A DNA stretch of 64,000 nucleotides from Apricaphanius iberus (GCA_028564705.1 JAPXFQ010002465.1:682001-746000), one strand, 5' to 3'. Counted from the first letter of the stretch, positions 26,770 through 44,004 are shown. Made by a program: numbers and translations. Notes: generated by a model from the sequence alone, not told the origin.

Positions 26770-27590
26770 GCTCGATTTTCGTCGTTTGGAAAGATTATTT
26801 AAAGGAACTGGAAATTCTAGACTCAAAATGAGAGGATGAACGAGTATGAAAAACTTTTTGTTTTAACTCTGGAGATCGTTGCACCGAGGCCGAAATGCTC
26901 TGAGCAGGTGTCAGTCTGGGCTGGTACAAGCAGCTGCTCGGCCTCAGAACAAATATCAAAATAAATAAATGGAGAAAGGATTAATATGAAATCCAATCAA
27001 ATTAGTATTCACCGCAGAAATTATATGGAAAACACAAACCTATATGAGAAAATATGTTTTCTGCACGAATAATGAAGAGCCAATGATTTTTTGTTGTTGT
27101 CCTATTTCTGCCTGACAGACTGCTCCACCTGCGGGACCTTTTTGCACATCATGGGATCATTTCGTGCTCGCAGTGATGAAGAGGGCTGAAATGAATCCTG
27201 CTCGGTCAGTGTGAAGGAGAAGAGTTTATCTGACACTCAGTGACACTAAACCTGATCGGACCTCCTCAGACTGTCTGAGGCCTATGTGACACCTCCGTCA
27301 CCCTTCCTTTGCTCCCGGGGGTCACCACAGCGCCCCCACCTGGTGTCTCACCTGTCGCCGGGCTGTGGTTTCCATTGGAGAACAACAGATAGGTGGACCA
27401 AAACGAGGATTTGTGTTACTTCTACTTGAAATGTGTAATTCATTGCAGAGGTGGGTTTATTTAGGCGACAAACGAAAACGCAGAGTATTTCTTATGCGCA
27501 AAGAAGACTGCATGTTTGCGCTCGTTTAAGGGGAAGGAAGTGTCGCTTTTCTACAAGTTGGAGCTGATTTAAACAGAGAAAAGAACAGGC
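26770..27590. other. Upstream tbx2 flank, possible regulatory DNA
   Basis: Single-copy-looking sequence with rising GC content from about 27100. There is no gene. Near 27300-27360 a GC-rich block contains CCTGGTGTCTCACCTG, with GGTGT/TCACCT half-sites like those T-box proteins bind. This is suggestive only. Confidence 0.35.
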
Positions 27591-27712
27591 GCAACAGCAG
27601 GAGGAGGAGGAGGAGATGAAGCAGGGGGAGGAGGACTGGTCGCCGTGGGCGGAGTAGGAGAGAAAAGAAGGAGGAAAAGAGGAGAAGAGGAGAAGGAGGA
27701 GGAGAGGGCCGC
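27591..27712 (+). repeat. Purine-rich (GGA)n tract
   Basis: About 120 bp made largely of GGAGGA, GAAGGA and GAGAAG units on the plus strand, broken by a short 'ctggtcgccgtgggcgg' segment. The antisense reading is a leucine/serine/proline-rich low-complexity frame and not a gene. Confidence 0.85.
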
Positions 27713-29150
27713 TGGTCCATGTGACATGGGGAAATATGAGGGACTTTGACAGGTCTTAAACGGTCTGGCGCCAAGGCCTCAGTCTAGCCGCTAAATATAG
27801 CTGGAGAGATGATGTAGGGAGATGGGAGGAGAAGATGGAGAGATGAAAGGAAGAAGAGAACAATGTCTAGGAGAGGAAGAACACAACAATACTCGATTAT
27901 GGACGAATGTGGCGCAAAACCGTCCGGTTGTATTGTAATTAGAGCGTCTTTGGCCGGATCGTTGATGCAATGGGTCCGGTGAGGCAGACAGAAGGAGCTT
28001 TTTACGCGCATTTCCACGTCTCCAACTGTACTGAGCTGTATTGAGCGGTCAAACCAAGGACACTCACAAAAAAAGCTTTTGTCAACTTTCTGTATGAAAA
28101 CCATCACGCAAACAATTATCTTTAAATATGAGCTCCAACTGCAGCAAGATCCGATGTCTTATATCCAACCTTCCAAAAGTGCTTATTCTCAGCGAGATCA
28201 TGATGATAAATTCCTCTGTGTCACATTGTTTACTATGAGGAAAATCATTTTCAGAAAGTTAGTTTGCTTTACACATTTCTGCTCTCTATACACATCCACA
28301 GATTCCACATGTGCCCAAAGAGCGGGTCTAAGAAGCATATTTACTGTCTGCCTCCATTAATCCCCAACACAGAGGATGTGTTAATCTGTCAACGCACAGC
28401 TCGAGAATTACCAGCAGTCCTCCTTCGACTTAATGACTTTTAAATCGCACGTAATGGAGATTTCTCTGTCGTTTGAGGGCACAGAACAAATAAATGGTGA
28501 CTAATTTGCACCAGCATTGTTGATACAATTATCCAGCTGAGTTTTCCGGCAGAAAAACCGTTATCCCCTCCATATGTTGCTAATTTTTACCCTCTCAGTG
28601 AAGCTGTGATCAGCTTTTAAAACAACCGCAACATTCAGCCGCTCCTTCATCCCTGCCAACCTCACAGCTCTGAAGGTGCGCCTCTCAGCAGTCAGGTGCG
28701 GCCTAACTCAGACAGAAGTGCAAGGAAGCCTCCTTGGATATTTCCCCCACCCTCTAATCTGACTTTAGGTACCATTTCTTCCCGATAAGATATTAGAGAA
28801 AATATTTTCGACCCCATCTCATTGCTCTAACTCACAGACAGGTGAGTTAGACGCTCTGGTGGAGCCTGCTCCTGTCTGGCCCGCACGCTTGCTCCTTTCG
28901 CATGGCTGCAGAAGCCTGGAAGAATCCGAGCAACAAGTGTGCACCGCGGTGAAGATGTGCAAACAATTCAGTCACCTTGATCATGTGTTCATATAAATGC
29001 TGCAGCATTTTTAGGGCGAGGGAATAATTTAGTATGGCACTGCTGGCGCACTTTTTTCCGTTTTTTATTTGCGTTTGATTATAACACACTGTGGTCATTT
29101 GAGCTTTAAATATATTAATATTCAAAACACCTTTGAGGCCAATCATAGTT
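27713..29150. other. tbx2 upstream region, low repeat content
   Basis: No repeats were recognised over 1.4 kb. A MEF2-like CTAAATATAG stands at 27791-27800. The part at 28380-28580 has the AT/GC-balanced, motif-dense look of conserved non-coding DNA, with homeodomain-like TTAATGAC and TAATGGAG words. Conservation has not been tested. Confidence 0.4.
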
Positions 29151-31011
29151 TTTTCAGCGGGTGTCAGCGGAAGCGGCGGCGACGCATCTCACTTCCAGTC
29201 TTCATAGGAAATACGCAGTTGTCTCTGACGGTCTCAGGGAGATGATCACTTTTTGTTTCTATTTTTGTTTTCTAAGTGACGCCTGTGGCCCATGCAGAGC
29301 AGCTGTTTCTCCGTAAAGAACAAAAAAAAGACAGCTTACATCTGACACCACCGAGGAGGAGAAGCGGAGCTGAGCCGCAGATGAGGTTGCAGAGGGGGCC
29401 GGAGGGGCTCGCACATGCAACACTTCAGGGTAAATACAAAGAGACAGGAGACTGTTCTCGTTGCGGTGCTTCAGCCGACTGGCGCCGGGCGGCTCACTAA
29501 CAAACGGAGTCCGAGTTCAGCACAACCGAGGAGGAGAGCGTCTGGAGGCCGGTGCGTGCGGGAGTCCCTGCCCCCCCCCCTTCCCCCGGCGCTCGGAGAT
29601 CTCGAACAGTCCGCACAGTTTCACCAGCTTCAACCTGCCGGAGATCCCGCGCTGCCACGGCCTGTTGTCGGATCCCACTCAGCACTAAATCATGTCACCG
29701 CTGCGCATGTTTGATGTGGAAGTCGAAGCGACGCAGAAGGAAAAACCCAAGTACAATCAACAAGAGATGGTCTAGAAATAAAAATGAAGTTCTAAAACTT
29801 TCAGCGACTAAACAAGGAAGAATTTTACTGAAGTGGACACTCACCGCTTTCTTCCTCCCTGAGTTTTCTCTCAGACTATTTTCATCGTGAATAATTTCGT
29901 TTCCTCTTTTTTCTCTCTTTTTTTTACGCCGCTTGTGCCTCTTCCAGCCCTCAGTGCACCGCTGCTGCTGCCGCCGCTGCTGCAGCCGCTGCCTCTCCGA
30001 CAGCTGGACCAGGAAACGCAACCAGGCTGAAAGGCTCTGCCAGCGAAGAGGCTGGGGAAGTCTGAGCCGAGCCACAGCAAACCCTACCCGGGATAGTGTG
30101 AATCAGTTCCCGCTTAAGCGCGATAAACAGCCGACGGAATAACTACAGTGTGTGTTAGTATGGAGAGCGGCTGCAGAGAGCAGCGGCTCTGGGAGATCAA
30201 TCTGTCCGGAATGATCGGCACATAGCTGCGACTCGAGGATTTCCTGTTCGGAAACACTGTGAGCAGTGGAGCTGTTCCCCTGAATAAAGGTGAGTATTTA
30301 GACACTAAGTATTTGGACAGGTTTCTTTCTTTTTCCGAGGCGACATTGTAAAAACGCAAGCCGAGCGAGGTGATGCCTCCACCGGCCGAGCACTGAGGGC
30401 TGACCCGGTGTTTGGCTTGGAAATGGGGGTGGGATTTCCCGATCTTTCCTGTCATTGGTTAATATTTTATTCTGTTGACATGTTTTCTTACTGCTAATGC
30501 TTCCGACACCTTCTTGCCCCTCCACCCCTCCTCCTCTCCTCTCCTAGAGTCTGGCCGGAGCTGTCAGAACCACGCCTATAGGGGCCCACAATTGGTCCAG
30601 AAAGCGTAAAATCAGCAATCAAAGGGGCTTGGTTCATTAGTGCTGGGGATGGAGGCAGGAAGGACATGTGAGATAGTAACAGATCAGCAGTGAACAGGGC
30701 CACATCTCTCCAGTCAGGGTGGAATGACTGAAGCAGAGGAGACATAGCGCAGCCAGGCTGAGCCTTCACAGCACCGCCGACTCTGAAGGACGCAGCCGAA
30801 GTACCGAAGGAAAAAAAGACATAAGCAACTACTCTGGACTGTGTTTTACCCCACAACACGCTGAGTGTTTTGGCAAGAGGCAGCCGCCGTTTGCGCCGCT
30901 TTAAAGAAATTATCTGCCGTCGAAGCGCAGAGCTACACTGGCTCCAGGTCGGGGCGGAGATAGCACTAAAACATCCATCGTTGTTTCACTTCGCTTTTTG
31001 TGGATGCACCG
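29151..31011 (+). promoter_or_regulatory. tbx2b: tbx2 GC-rich promoter/5'UTR region
   Basis: From about 29150 the sequence becomes GC-rich with frequent CpG and stays so into coding exon 1, the profile of a CpG-rich developmental gene promoter. A C-run occurs at 29570-29587. No TATA box at a convincing position was found. Transcription probably starts within this region, and a candidate 5'UTR intron lies at 30290-30547. Long frames on both strands here follow from the GC content and match no protein I know. Confidence 0.55.
30290..30547 (+). other. tbx2b: Candidate 5'UTR intron of tbx2
   Basis: A near-consensus donor AAG|GTGAGT at 30287-30295 is followed 258 bp later by a long polypyrimidine tract ending 'ctcctctcctctcctag' at 30547. 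Orientation matches tbx2. Whether it is used cannot be seen from sequence alone. Confidence 0.45.

Positions 31012-31015
<4 letters not shown>
31004..31015 (+). promoter_or_regulatory. tbx2b: Minimal uORF overlapping the tbx2 start codon (ATGA)
   Basis: An upstream ATG at 31004 encodes Met-His-Arg and stops at TGA 31013-31015, which overlaps the tbx2 ATG at 31012-31014 as ATGA. Both ATGs have a weak -3 base (T for the upstream one, C for the main one). A stop overlapping a start can allow reinitiation. An effect on tbx2 translation is inference. Confidence 0.4.
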
Positions 31016-37174
<6,159 letters not shown>

Positions 37175-38430
37175 TGAGGACTTTGTGTCTGGGATGAAGA
37201 CTTATGTTGAACACTAGAGAATCTTGGGTGGATATGTCCTGTACAGCACATCACAGAGACTGACATGAGGGTTTGAACGATGAGAATCTATGAAGGCAAA
37301 TTAGAAAAATATTTTCCGAAACAAGGCTGCGGGTTCACAAAAATATAGTCTATGTCATTATAATAAATCAATTTTTTTTATTATTATTCACAAGTATTGA
37401 AGGTTTCGTACTGTCCTGACTGGTTTACAGGGAAAATATCCATAAGACATTTTTACCACAACCACCACTGTGTCCTGCTGCTTGACACCCCACTAGGTAC
37501 AGCATAATGCTTTTCTTTAAAATGAGCTCAAATTGATTGTAAAAATCCCAAATGGAATATTAAAAGAATACGGAAATGATAGAAATGAAATATAACCACT
37601 TAAGTTCAAGGATGTGAAATAGAGAGTAGCTTTGAGGTGTGGTCATGTTTGGGATGAACCACAGAAGGGCCTGGCGGGGCCCATGTGTAGCTGGACCCTG
37701 TCTGTACCTGCAGCTGCACACAAATATGCTGCATCTGAAGCTTTCAGCAACCAACGTTTTTGGTTTTTATTTAAAGAATGAATTATTTTTATTTTTTGCA
37801 AAACGGAGCCTTGAATAGGAACCTCATGACGGCAGGTCTGCTTATTTCATAAAAAGGGATGGAAGGTGAAAATTCTGTCTGACAGAGACTGACCGCTCAT
37901 CATTTCATGCCAGAACTATTCTTGCTGAACTATTTATGTAATTAAAATTTTCTGTAAATAAATCTAAGATCAAGAATATGCAATTGGTATTAATTTATTC
38001 AATGCTGTATATTAGCGTGTATATATACTTCAAATGGTTTTTTTGTTGTTACCTTTCCTGAGCCCCCTCCTCATTGACCCCCATCTCCCTATTTTACATG
38101 AACATATACTGTAAATTGGAGCTATTTAGCGCTTGTCGGTTTGAAAAAAAAACTGTATAGAGGATTGCAGATTTTTTTTATATTATTATTTTTAGGAAAC
38201 GAGTGTGCCATGTTTTCATCCACATCTACCAACAAATACAGAGGAACGAGAAAGAAATCTACACGGATTCAAAGAAGAAAAAACACCTCAGGTTATTTGA
38301 ACAAAGTTCCTCTTATGAGCGTAACATTCATACTCATAAATATATTTAAAGATGGAACTATCTTGTTTATGCTGGTTTTCCCTTTTTTGGAGTTGTCTCA
38401 CACTTTCAATAAAAAAAATCGTTGTGCTTA
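37175..38430 (+). other. tbx2b: tbx2 3'UTR with two poly(A) signals
   Basis: AATAAA occurs at 37957-37962 and at 38408-38413. The second is followed by a T/GT-rich stretch (38440-38470), a good cleavage context. AT-rich UTR sequence with 'tatttatgtaatta' near 37930 precedes the first. Two alternative 3' ends are plausible. Confidence 0.6.
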
Positions 38431-38540
38431 AAGCTTGTATCATTTTTATTGTTGTTCTATTGCTTGTTAGGGCAAATATTTGCATACATTTTGTGAGCAA
38501 CTTTAAAATCATGGCAGATATGGGCGCATGCAGAACGTTT

Positions 38541-38581
38541 ATGCAAATAACAAGTTGTGGTATGGCGCCCTCTGTCGGCCA
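38541..38581 (-). promoter_or_regulatory. Octamer plus CTCF-like motif downstream of tbx2
   Basis: ATGCAAAT stands at 38541-38548. At 38563-38581 the minus strand reads TGGCCGACAGAGGGCGCCA, matching 15 of 19 positions of the CTCF consensus as I recall it. Binding is not shown. Confidence 0.4.
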
Positions 38582-38857
38582 TATGCGGAGGAAAAATTGG
38601 GGTTTCCATGCGGTTTGTTGAATTTGAAAAGAAAATATGAACGGGTTTGTTTGCATGATCCCTATTAAAAGTAGAGGCCTACAGTTAAAACACGTGGTTT
38701 AAATAGTCGATTAATTTATTGGTGATGATTATGGCTCCATGTGATTGGTTGGTATTTTCATCATCGTCGTCATAAGTAGGTCTGTCATGGGTTTACTATG
38801 AACAATAGAAAGAGAACATAAAATGTCCTGCGTGTATTCAGCAGTCTGCATGAAATG

Positions 38858-38865
38858 TGACGTCA
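38858..38865. promoter_or_regulatory. CRE palindrome TGACGTCA
   Basis: Perfect ATF/CREB consensus within non-repetitive DNA that also holds ATTGG (inverted CCAAT) near 38741. Function unknown. Confidence 0.35.
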
Positions 38866-39093
38866 TCCAGGTCTATTTTCACTAGGTTTGGTTCTCAATC
38901 AATCAGCGTTTCCTTTACTATTGTGTGCGCGCTCATATTTTTAGAAAGCGTCGAGTAATGTCTGTATTTATAGGAAGCTGTCACACATCCTCTGCAGCCG
39001 GACAACAAATCCAAGTGTTTTAGTGTGAAGTGGAGACAGACTGCCAGCCGAACAAGCTCTTCTCATGGTGGGACTATGAAAACATGTGATCCA

Positions 39094-39149
<56 letters not shown>
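39094..39149. repeat. (AAT)n microsatellite
   Basis: About 18 AAT units. Confidence 0.95.
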
Positions 39150-39151
<2 letters not shown>

Positions 39152-39244
39152 GCAAACATGATTAGACTGAGTTTCAACCTTCCGGCTCCTCTGAACTCTC
39201 TGGTGTGAAGTGTGTGTGTCAGTCATGTGCGGGAGCATGACACA

Positions 39245-39247
<3 letters not shown>

Positions 39248-39282
<35 letters not shown>

Positions 39283-39308
39283 TGTGTGGGTGTGTGTGTG
39301 TATGTGTC
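39248..39308. repeat. (GT)n microsatellite with GGGT interruptions
   Basis: GT run of about 30 bp followed by two GGGT-interrupted segments. Confidence 0.95.
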
Positions 39309-39394
39309 AGGGGGAGTTTAGGGCAGCAGACAGCCTTTTGTCCGGGACCCGGCGCCTGTCGCCTGCCTGCCGGCCACAGCCTACACACCGCCCC

Positions 39395-39720
39395 GCTTCC
39401 TAATTAGAGAAGCCCCCCTTCATCCTCTCCTCCTCCCCCTCTTCTTCATCATTTTCTTTTCTTTCTGCAGAGACAATTACAAAACTCTCATTCTATCACG
39501 GGGGCCATTGTTGTCACTCTGTTATCTTCAATTAACGAGCAGAGCGACTGGACCTGGCGCTCCGGGAGAGAAAAGTATTTGTCTAAATCAATCAGTCAAT
39601 GAGTGATCAATAGACTCCCGTGGAGGCCCTATGGATCATAACTAATGACTGGTGACGGCGTGGGGTAAAAAGGCCAAGATTATTCACAACTTGTGAAATG
39701 ATCGGTGCGGCTCCATGTTG
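39395..39720. promoter_or_regulatory. Candidate conserved non-coding enhancer downstream of tbx2
   Basis: A repeat-free, motif-dense block contains TAATTAG (39401), ACAATTAC (39473), the SOX-like CCATTGTTGTCAC (39505), TTATCTTC and CAATTAACGAG (39530), and AATCAATCAGTCAATGAG (39586). It has no open coding frame. This composition is typical of developmental enhancers around T-box genes. Conservation must be tested by alignment. Confidence 0.45.
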
Positions 39721-39955
39721 TTGTCCAGGCGCTTCCTTGGTTTGGGACGGTGTGGAAGCTGCGGAACATCTCTGCTCTATTGACCTGTTGGACTGAACCA
39801 CATACTGACGTCAGGACTCGATATGTAATGAATTTAACTAATACAATAACCAGCTAACATTTTACTTTTTTTTAACTTTTATTTCGTTTTTCATTGGCAA
39901 AAAATATCGCGCTTTAATAAAGTTGATCGCATTATCTCTACCGTCTATCCTCTGC

Positions 39956-39958
<3 letters not shown>

Positions 39959-40011
<53 letters not shown>

Positions 40012-40020
40012 TATATATAT
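39959..40020. repeat. (TA)n microsatellite
   Basis: About 25 TA units, with a short 'cag' interruption near 40009. Confidence 0.95.
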
Positions 40021-40559
40021 TGTTTGGAGGGGGGACTTAGAACTCACTCAGATTAGTCTACACCTGAGATGTTTTTGATAACCTTAATAAACACTTAAAA
40101 TACGTACGATTTTTGTTTATTATGGAAATGTACAAGACATTAACACATCTGGACTATTATGTTTTTATATTATATTTTTGTGGCTAATTAATATTTCCCA
40201 TAGTCTATTATTCGGTTTGACATGTTGACAGAGACCTGTTGTAATTGCTTGTCTGAATATAAAACACACATGTTGTTTATGTTAAACTGAAGCTGGTTGT
40301 GCTCTTTAGAATTTCATGCCTAGATCTGCTTAATTCCATCAAAATGTGTCACATTTCTAATCGAGTCTAATGTTTAGAATAAAACGCAGAAAACTAAACA
40401 AGCAGAGTGGTCTCACACTGATGCTTTTCACGTGTTTAGACGTGAAACAGCATCTAAAAACTGGACATAGTTCTGCATAATTTGTTGTAAAGTTGCACAA
40501 AGCTTTTATGATGTGTTTTGTCTGTTACTAAATGTGAATTATTACATTGAGGTGCTGTG

Positions 40560-40800
40560 AAACGGTGCAAAAACATGGCTGATCCCCGCAGAGGGAGCGT
40601 TATTGTGCCACCTCTGCAGGTCTACTCGCTCTTCCAACACGCCAGGGTTGGCACCCTATTGGCTGCTGGCTTCAGGTGCAGCCCTAACACTGGTCTACAG
40701 CTGAGTAGAAAGGAACCAATCACAGCCTAGTGTACTCCTTCATGGGCTGGCAGACAGGAGGAGGCGGGCCAAATACCCAGCCTGTTACCTCACTGTAACA
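40560..40800. promoter_or_regulatory. CCAAT/GC-box cluster, possible promoter or CNE
   Basis: Within 200 bp there are an inverted CCAAT box in CTATTGGCTG (40658), a direct one in AACCAATCACAG (40714), a GC-box-like GAGGCGGGCC (40761) and AGGTGCAGCC. The block is GC-richer than its surroundings and non-repetitive. No downstream ORF supports a protein gene. It might start a non-coding RNA or be an enhancer. Confidence 0.4.
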
Positions 40801-41235
40801 GTTTTGAGAGTTCATTTCTCACAGTCAAACAATATCATAAACAAAGCCAGACAATGCAAGGTTTCCCTGTCTACTCCTCAAAATAACATGACGTGTGTTA
40901 TAGAGTAAAGCACACAAAGCTTTAAGGAAATTTAATCTTAATGAAAGCAAGAGACCGAATAAAATACTATAGAAACAGCTAGAATAGATTCTGGTCAGTT
41001 TAAATGGGCCAGCAGGAGGTGTTAATTCTACATACATCCACAGTCCATGTTTAGATGGAAATCACAAAGCGTGCATCTAAAAGTTGCAAAATACCACATG
41101 CAGCAAACGGTGTGCGCGTTTTGAAACCAAATCTTTTGTCCCCATATTTCGTTGTCTTGGTTTATAGGGTGCAGGAAGAGAGCAGGCGTGCAGACTCGTC
41201 GCCCCCTCCTGGACACACAGGAAGCAAATGAGCTG
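40801..41235. other. Intergenic DNA, nothing recognised
   Basis: No gene or repeat named; the frames are short and without domains. Confidence 0.4.
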
Positions 41236-41237
41236 AA

Positions 41238-41312
41238 CTCAGTTCAATTCAATTCAGCTTATTTATATAGCGCCTATTCACAAAATATGTCATCTGAAGG
41301 CACTTTACAGAA
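41238..41312 (-). mobile_element. LINE 3'-terminal fragment
   Basis: Carries only the terminal tail 'cagcttatttatatagcgcc', which is shared with 42410-42470 and, in reverse, with 53735-53790. The rest of the element is missing. Confidence 0.75.
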
Positions 41313-42390
41313 AAAAAAATAATTGGCTTAGAGCAAAGGAACAATTTCAAAACATTGATTCAATTCAAAACTTTCCCTTACTTTTCTTTAAAGTTAGTCC
41401 AGTTTGCAAGTTTCTTTATTTCTCCTCATATTGTTTTAGAATAATCAGAATAAAGCATAAAACAAATTTGTGTTAAGACGCATCCTCTGAGCTGCTTTAA
41501 ATATTTTTATAGTAAAAAACGAATCCTGTTTGTTGGAGGTTTTTATGTTGCTGTTGTTATTTCAGCAGCTTTCAAGAATGCACAGAAAAAAATTTTGAAT
41601 ACAATCTTGACTGCATCTTCTGTAAAATGTTCTGTAAAGTCATTCTAATATTTTCAATCAAAGAGTTACACTCATTTTAGATATGAAGTCGGTTTTTCAA
41701 AGTGAAATCATGTTTCTGAACTGTTACCCTGCGGATGGTCCTCTCATTTCAATAACCACTAGATGGCAGACTTACTCACTTTCATTTCAGCTGTTTAATA
41801 TAATGCATACAAAATTATGAATATAGGTTTGGAAGAAGAAAGTTTCTGCACAATAAAAATTAATTTCGGAAAATTTTGCATTTTTAGAAAATTTATATTT
41901 TAGCTTGTGAGTTCAGTATTCTAATTTAGGCCAACTACTGTCTTTTCGCAAAAAAAGACATCAAAACATAATTCAAATTTAACTATAAATACTTCAGTCA
42001 ACCATTATCATTATTCATCATACAGTATACAGCACATGCTAATATATTTTTATATATGTTTTAAATCAATGTATTAACTTGGTAGAAACTGAAAACTATC
42101 AGAAAACCTACATTTGACATTTATTTTTATTTATTTTTGTAACTACTGAAGTTTGCTTCCATTTCTAAGCTATCTATATTAGTGATTAGATGTAATTTGA
42201 AATTACAACACAGGGCTACAAATGCTTCAGAAATCTGGCAGTAACATTTAGACAAAATACATTATCAACCAAATAGTAATCAATTGAAAATAATTGAATC
42301 TGACAAAATGTTCCCTGTACGTATAGGTTCTGTCCTTTGTACCACTGGAGATTGTGATGCAAAGAAAGTTTCTTCATAAAATCAGAAAAT
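41313..42390. other. AT-rich intergenic DNA with one CTCF-like motif
   Basis: The only notable word is CCACTAGATGGCAG at 41756-41769 on the plus strand, which fits the CTCF core CCASYAGRKGGCRS at every position. No gene is seen. Confidence 0.45.
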
Positions 42391-42394
42391 GATG

Positions 42395-43450
42395 GACCAA
42401 TTCAATTCAATTCAGTTTATTTATATAGCGCCGTTTCACAACAGATGTCATCTCAAGGCACTTTACAAGAAGAGTTATTACAATACAATGTTTAATTTAG
42501 AAATTAGAGAACCACAGAAGATTGTGTCGTGTAATTCTCAGCAATCCCTCACACTGAGCAAGCACGAAGCGACAGTGGAAAGGAAAAACTCCCTTTTAAC
42601 AGGAAGAAACCTCCGGCAGAACCAGGCTCAGCACAAGCGGTCATCTGCCGAGACCGTCTGTGGTTTGGAGAATACAGAACAGAGACACAGAACAGAGACA
42701 CAGAAAGAACAACACAACTGATGCAGAAGTTTGTTGCAGGACGTGGAGAACTTTCCGTCACTGCAATGCCATCTTAGTCAGGGTCGTCAAGCAGGGCGGT
42801 TCAGGAGCACCTACTGTAGGAAGAGACTAAGAGAAAACAGGTTAGCGCTTGAATTGACAGCACATCATGCAGTTGGGGAGAAGTAGGAGAGAAAGTAGGA
42901 ACAGACCCTAATAATGTCCTCCAACAGCAGCCTAAAGCAGCATAGCTACTAACATTAACCTGTCTCCTAGCTACTAGGAGACCTAGCTACTAACACTTTC
43001 TACCTGGCTTACATTAACCTATCTCTACCTAGCTACTCTACCTCTTCCTATCTCTTCCTAGCTTTTGATACTCTACCTGACTACTAACATTAACCTGTCT
43101 CCTAGCTACTAGGAGACCTAGCCACTAACACTCACTACTTGGCTTACATTAATCTATCTCTACGTAGCTACTCTACCTCTTCATATCCCTTCCTAGCTTT
43201 TGACACTCTACCTAGCTACTAACATTAATCTATCTCTTCCTAGCTACCTGTCTAACCTGTCTCTAACTACCTATAAACATATCTCTAACTGTAAGCTTTG
43301 TCAAAGAGGAAAGTTTTAAGCCTAGTTTTAAAGATAGACAAATTGTCTGCTTCACGAACCAACCCTGGGAGCCTGTTCCATAGGAGGGGAGCCTGATAGC
43401 TGAAAGATCTGCCACCCATTCTACTTTTAGAAATCCTAGGAACTACAACT
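42395..43450 (-). mobile_element. L2-like LINE 3' region with expanded 3'UTR
   Basis: Read on the minus strand it encodes the ORF end (ISKSRMGGRSFSYQAPLLWN, then IFKTRLKTFLFDKAYS) followed by a long 3'UTR and the tail ending near 42400. The 3'UTR includes a 135-bp tandem repeat. Same family as 1-540, 53100-53800 and 54600-55420. Confidence 0.8.
42951..43260. repeat. Tandem repeat, 135-bp period
   Basis: The unit starting 'aacattaacctgtctcctag' begins at 42951 and 43086, and a third partial unit begins 'aacattaatc' at 43221, exactly 135 bp apart each time. Each unit also contains an internal palindrome-like 'ctcctagctactaggaga'. Confidence 0.88.
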
Positions 43451-43454
43451 TACA

Positions 43455-43690
43455 AGGCTGGGTATTTGACCACCCATAGTATCCTCTGCATGAGACTATC
43501 CTACAACAACAGAGTGTCTTCAGTCAGAGGCTTCTTCAGTTTTGCTGCAACACAGACCGCTACAGTAAATTCCCTCCTGGCCACAGTCATCATGATCTAC
43601 AACAATTTTTTGAAGAATTAATTTATCAGTATGTACTACAACGAACACTTAATTTGCCTCTGGGATCAATAATGTATTTCTGAATTAGAA
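43455..43690 (+). mobile_element. LINE ORF-end fragment of another family
   Basis: One frame reads GFFSFAATQTATVNSLLATV then IMIYNNFLKN with a stop, followed by 'cctctgggatcaataatgta', a layout typical of a retroelement 3' end. The fragment is short and of unassigned clade. Confidence 0.45.
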
Positions 43691-44004
43691 TTTGAGCAAT
43701 AACTACAAAAGTGAACATAAAATAAGTCAGATATCAAATATGCAGGAGTTGCTCCTTTGTTTTGATAATCTTAAGATCTTTAAACAGTTTTCTTAATATG
43801 AGTGGTTTCTCCACTATTCTAACGTCAAAGATAGAAATTCTGATCATTCACAATGTATAATTCAATCTGGTGAAAAATACTGAGAGAAGTTCTTAAAAAC
43901 AATACCTGATGACACGCAGCATATGTCCCAAAGCATAATACCAAAACAAAGTTGCATTTATTCTCATCTCAAGGGTGCAGAAAGGAGAAGTAGCAAGCTC
44001 CACT
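43691..44004. other. Intergenic DNA flanking the retroposon
   Basis: No gene; leads to the left target-site duplication. Confidence 0.4.

Noticed and set aside
27297..27350. CTCF site in CAGCGCCCCCACCTGGTG
   Set aside because: The core is broken by a three-base insertion relative to the consensus.
29276..30859. Cluster of frames of 60-126 codons on both strands upstream of tbx2
   Set aside because: GC-rich promoter/UTR sequence keeps frames open by chance. They overlap in every frame and have no recognisable domain.
31000..31011. In-frame GTG as an earlier tbx2 start (adds M-D-A-P)
   Set aside because: It is non-ATG, and the conserved vertebrate start MRDP begins at the ATG 31012.
38141..38656. 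Frames of 96 and 122 codons downstream of tbx2
   Set aside because: They overlap the 3'UTR and poly(A) region on opposite strands and have no domains.
42930..43280. Possible CRISPR-like array because of regular repeats
   Set aside because: The period is 135 bp with no unique spacers between short repeats, and it sits in a LINE 3'UTR in a vertebrate genome.
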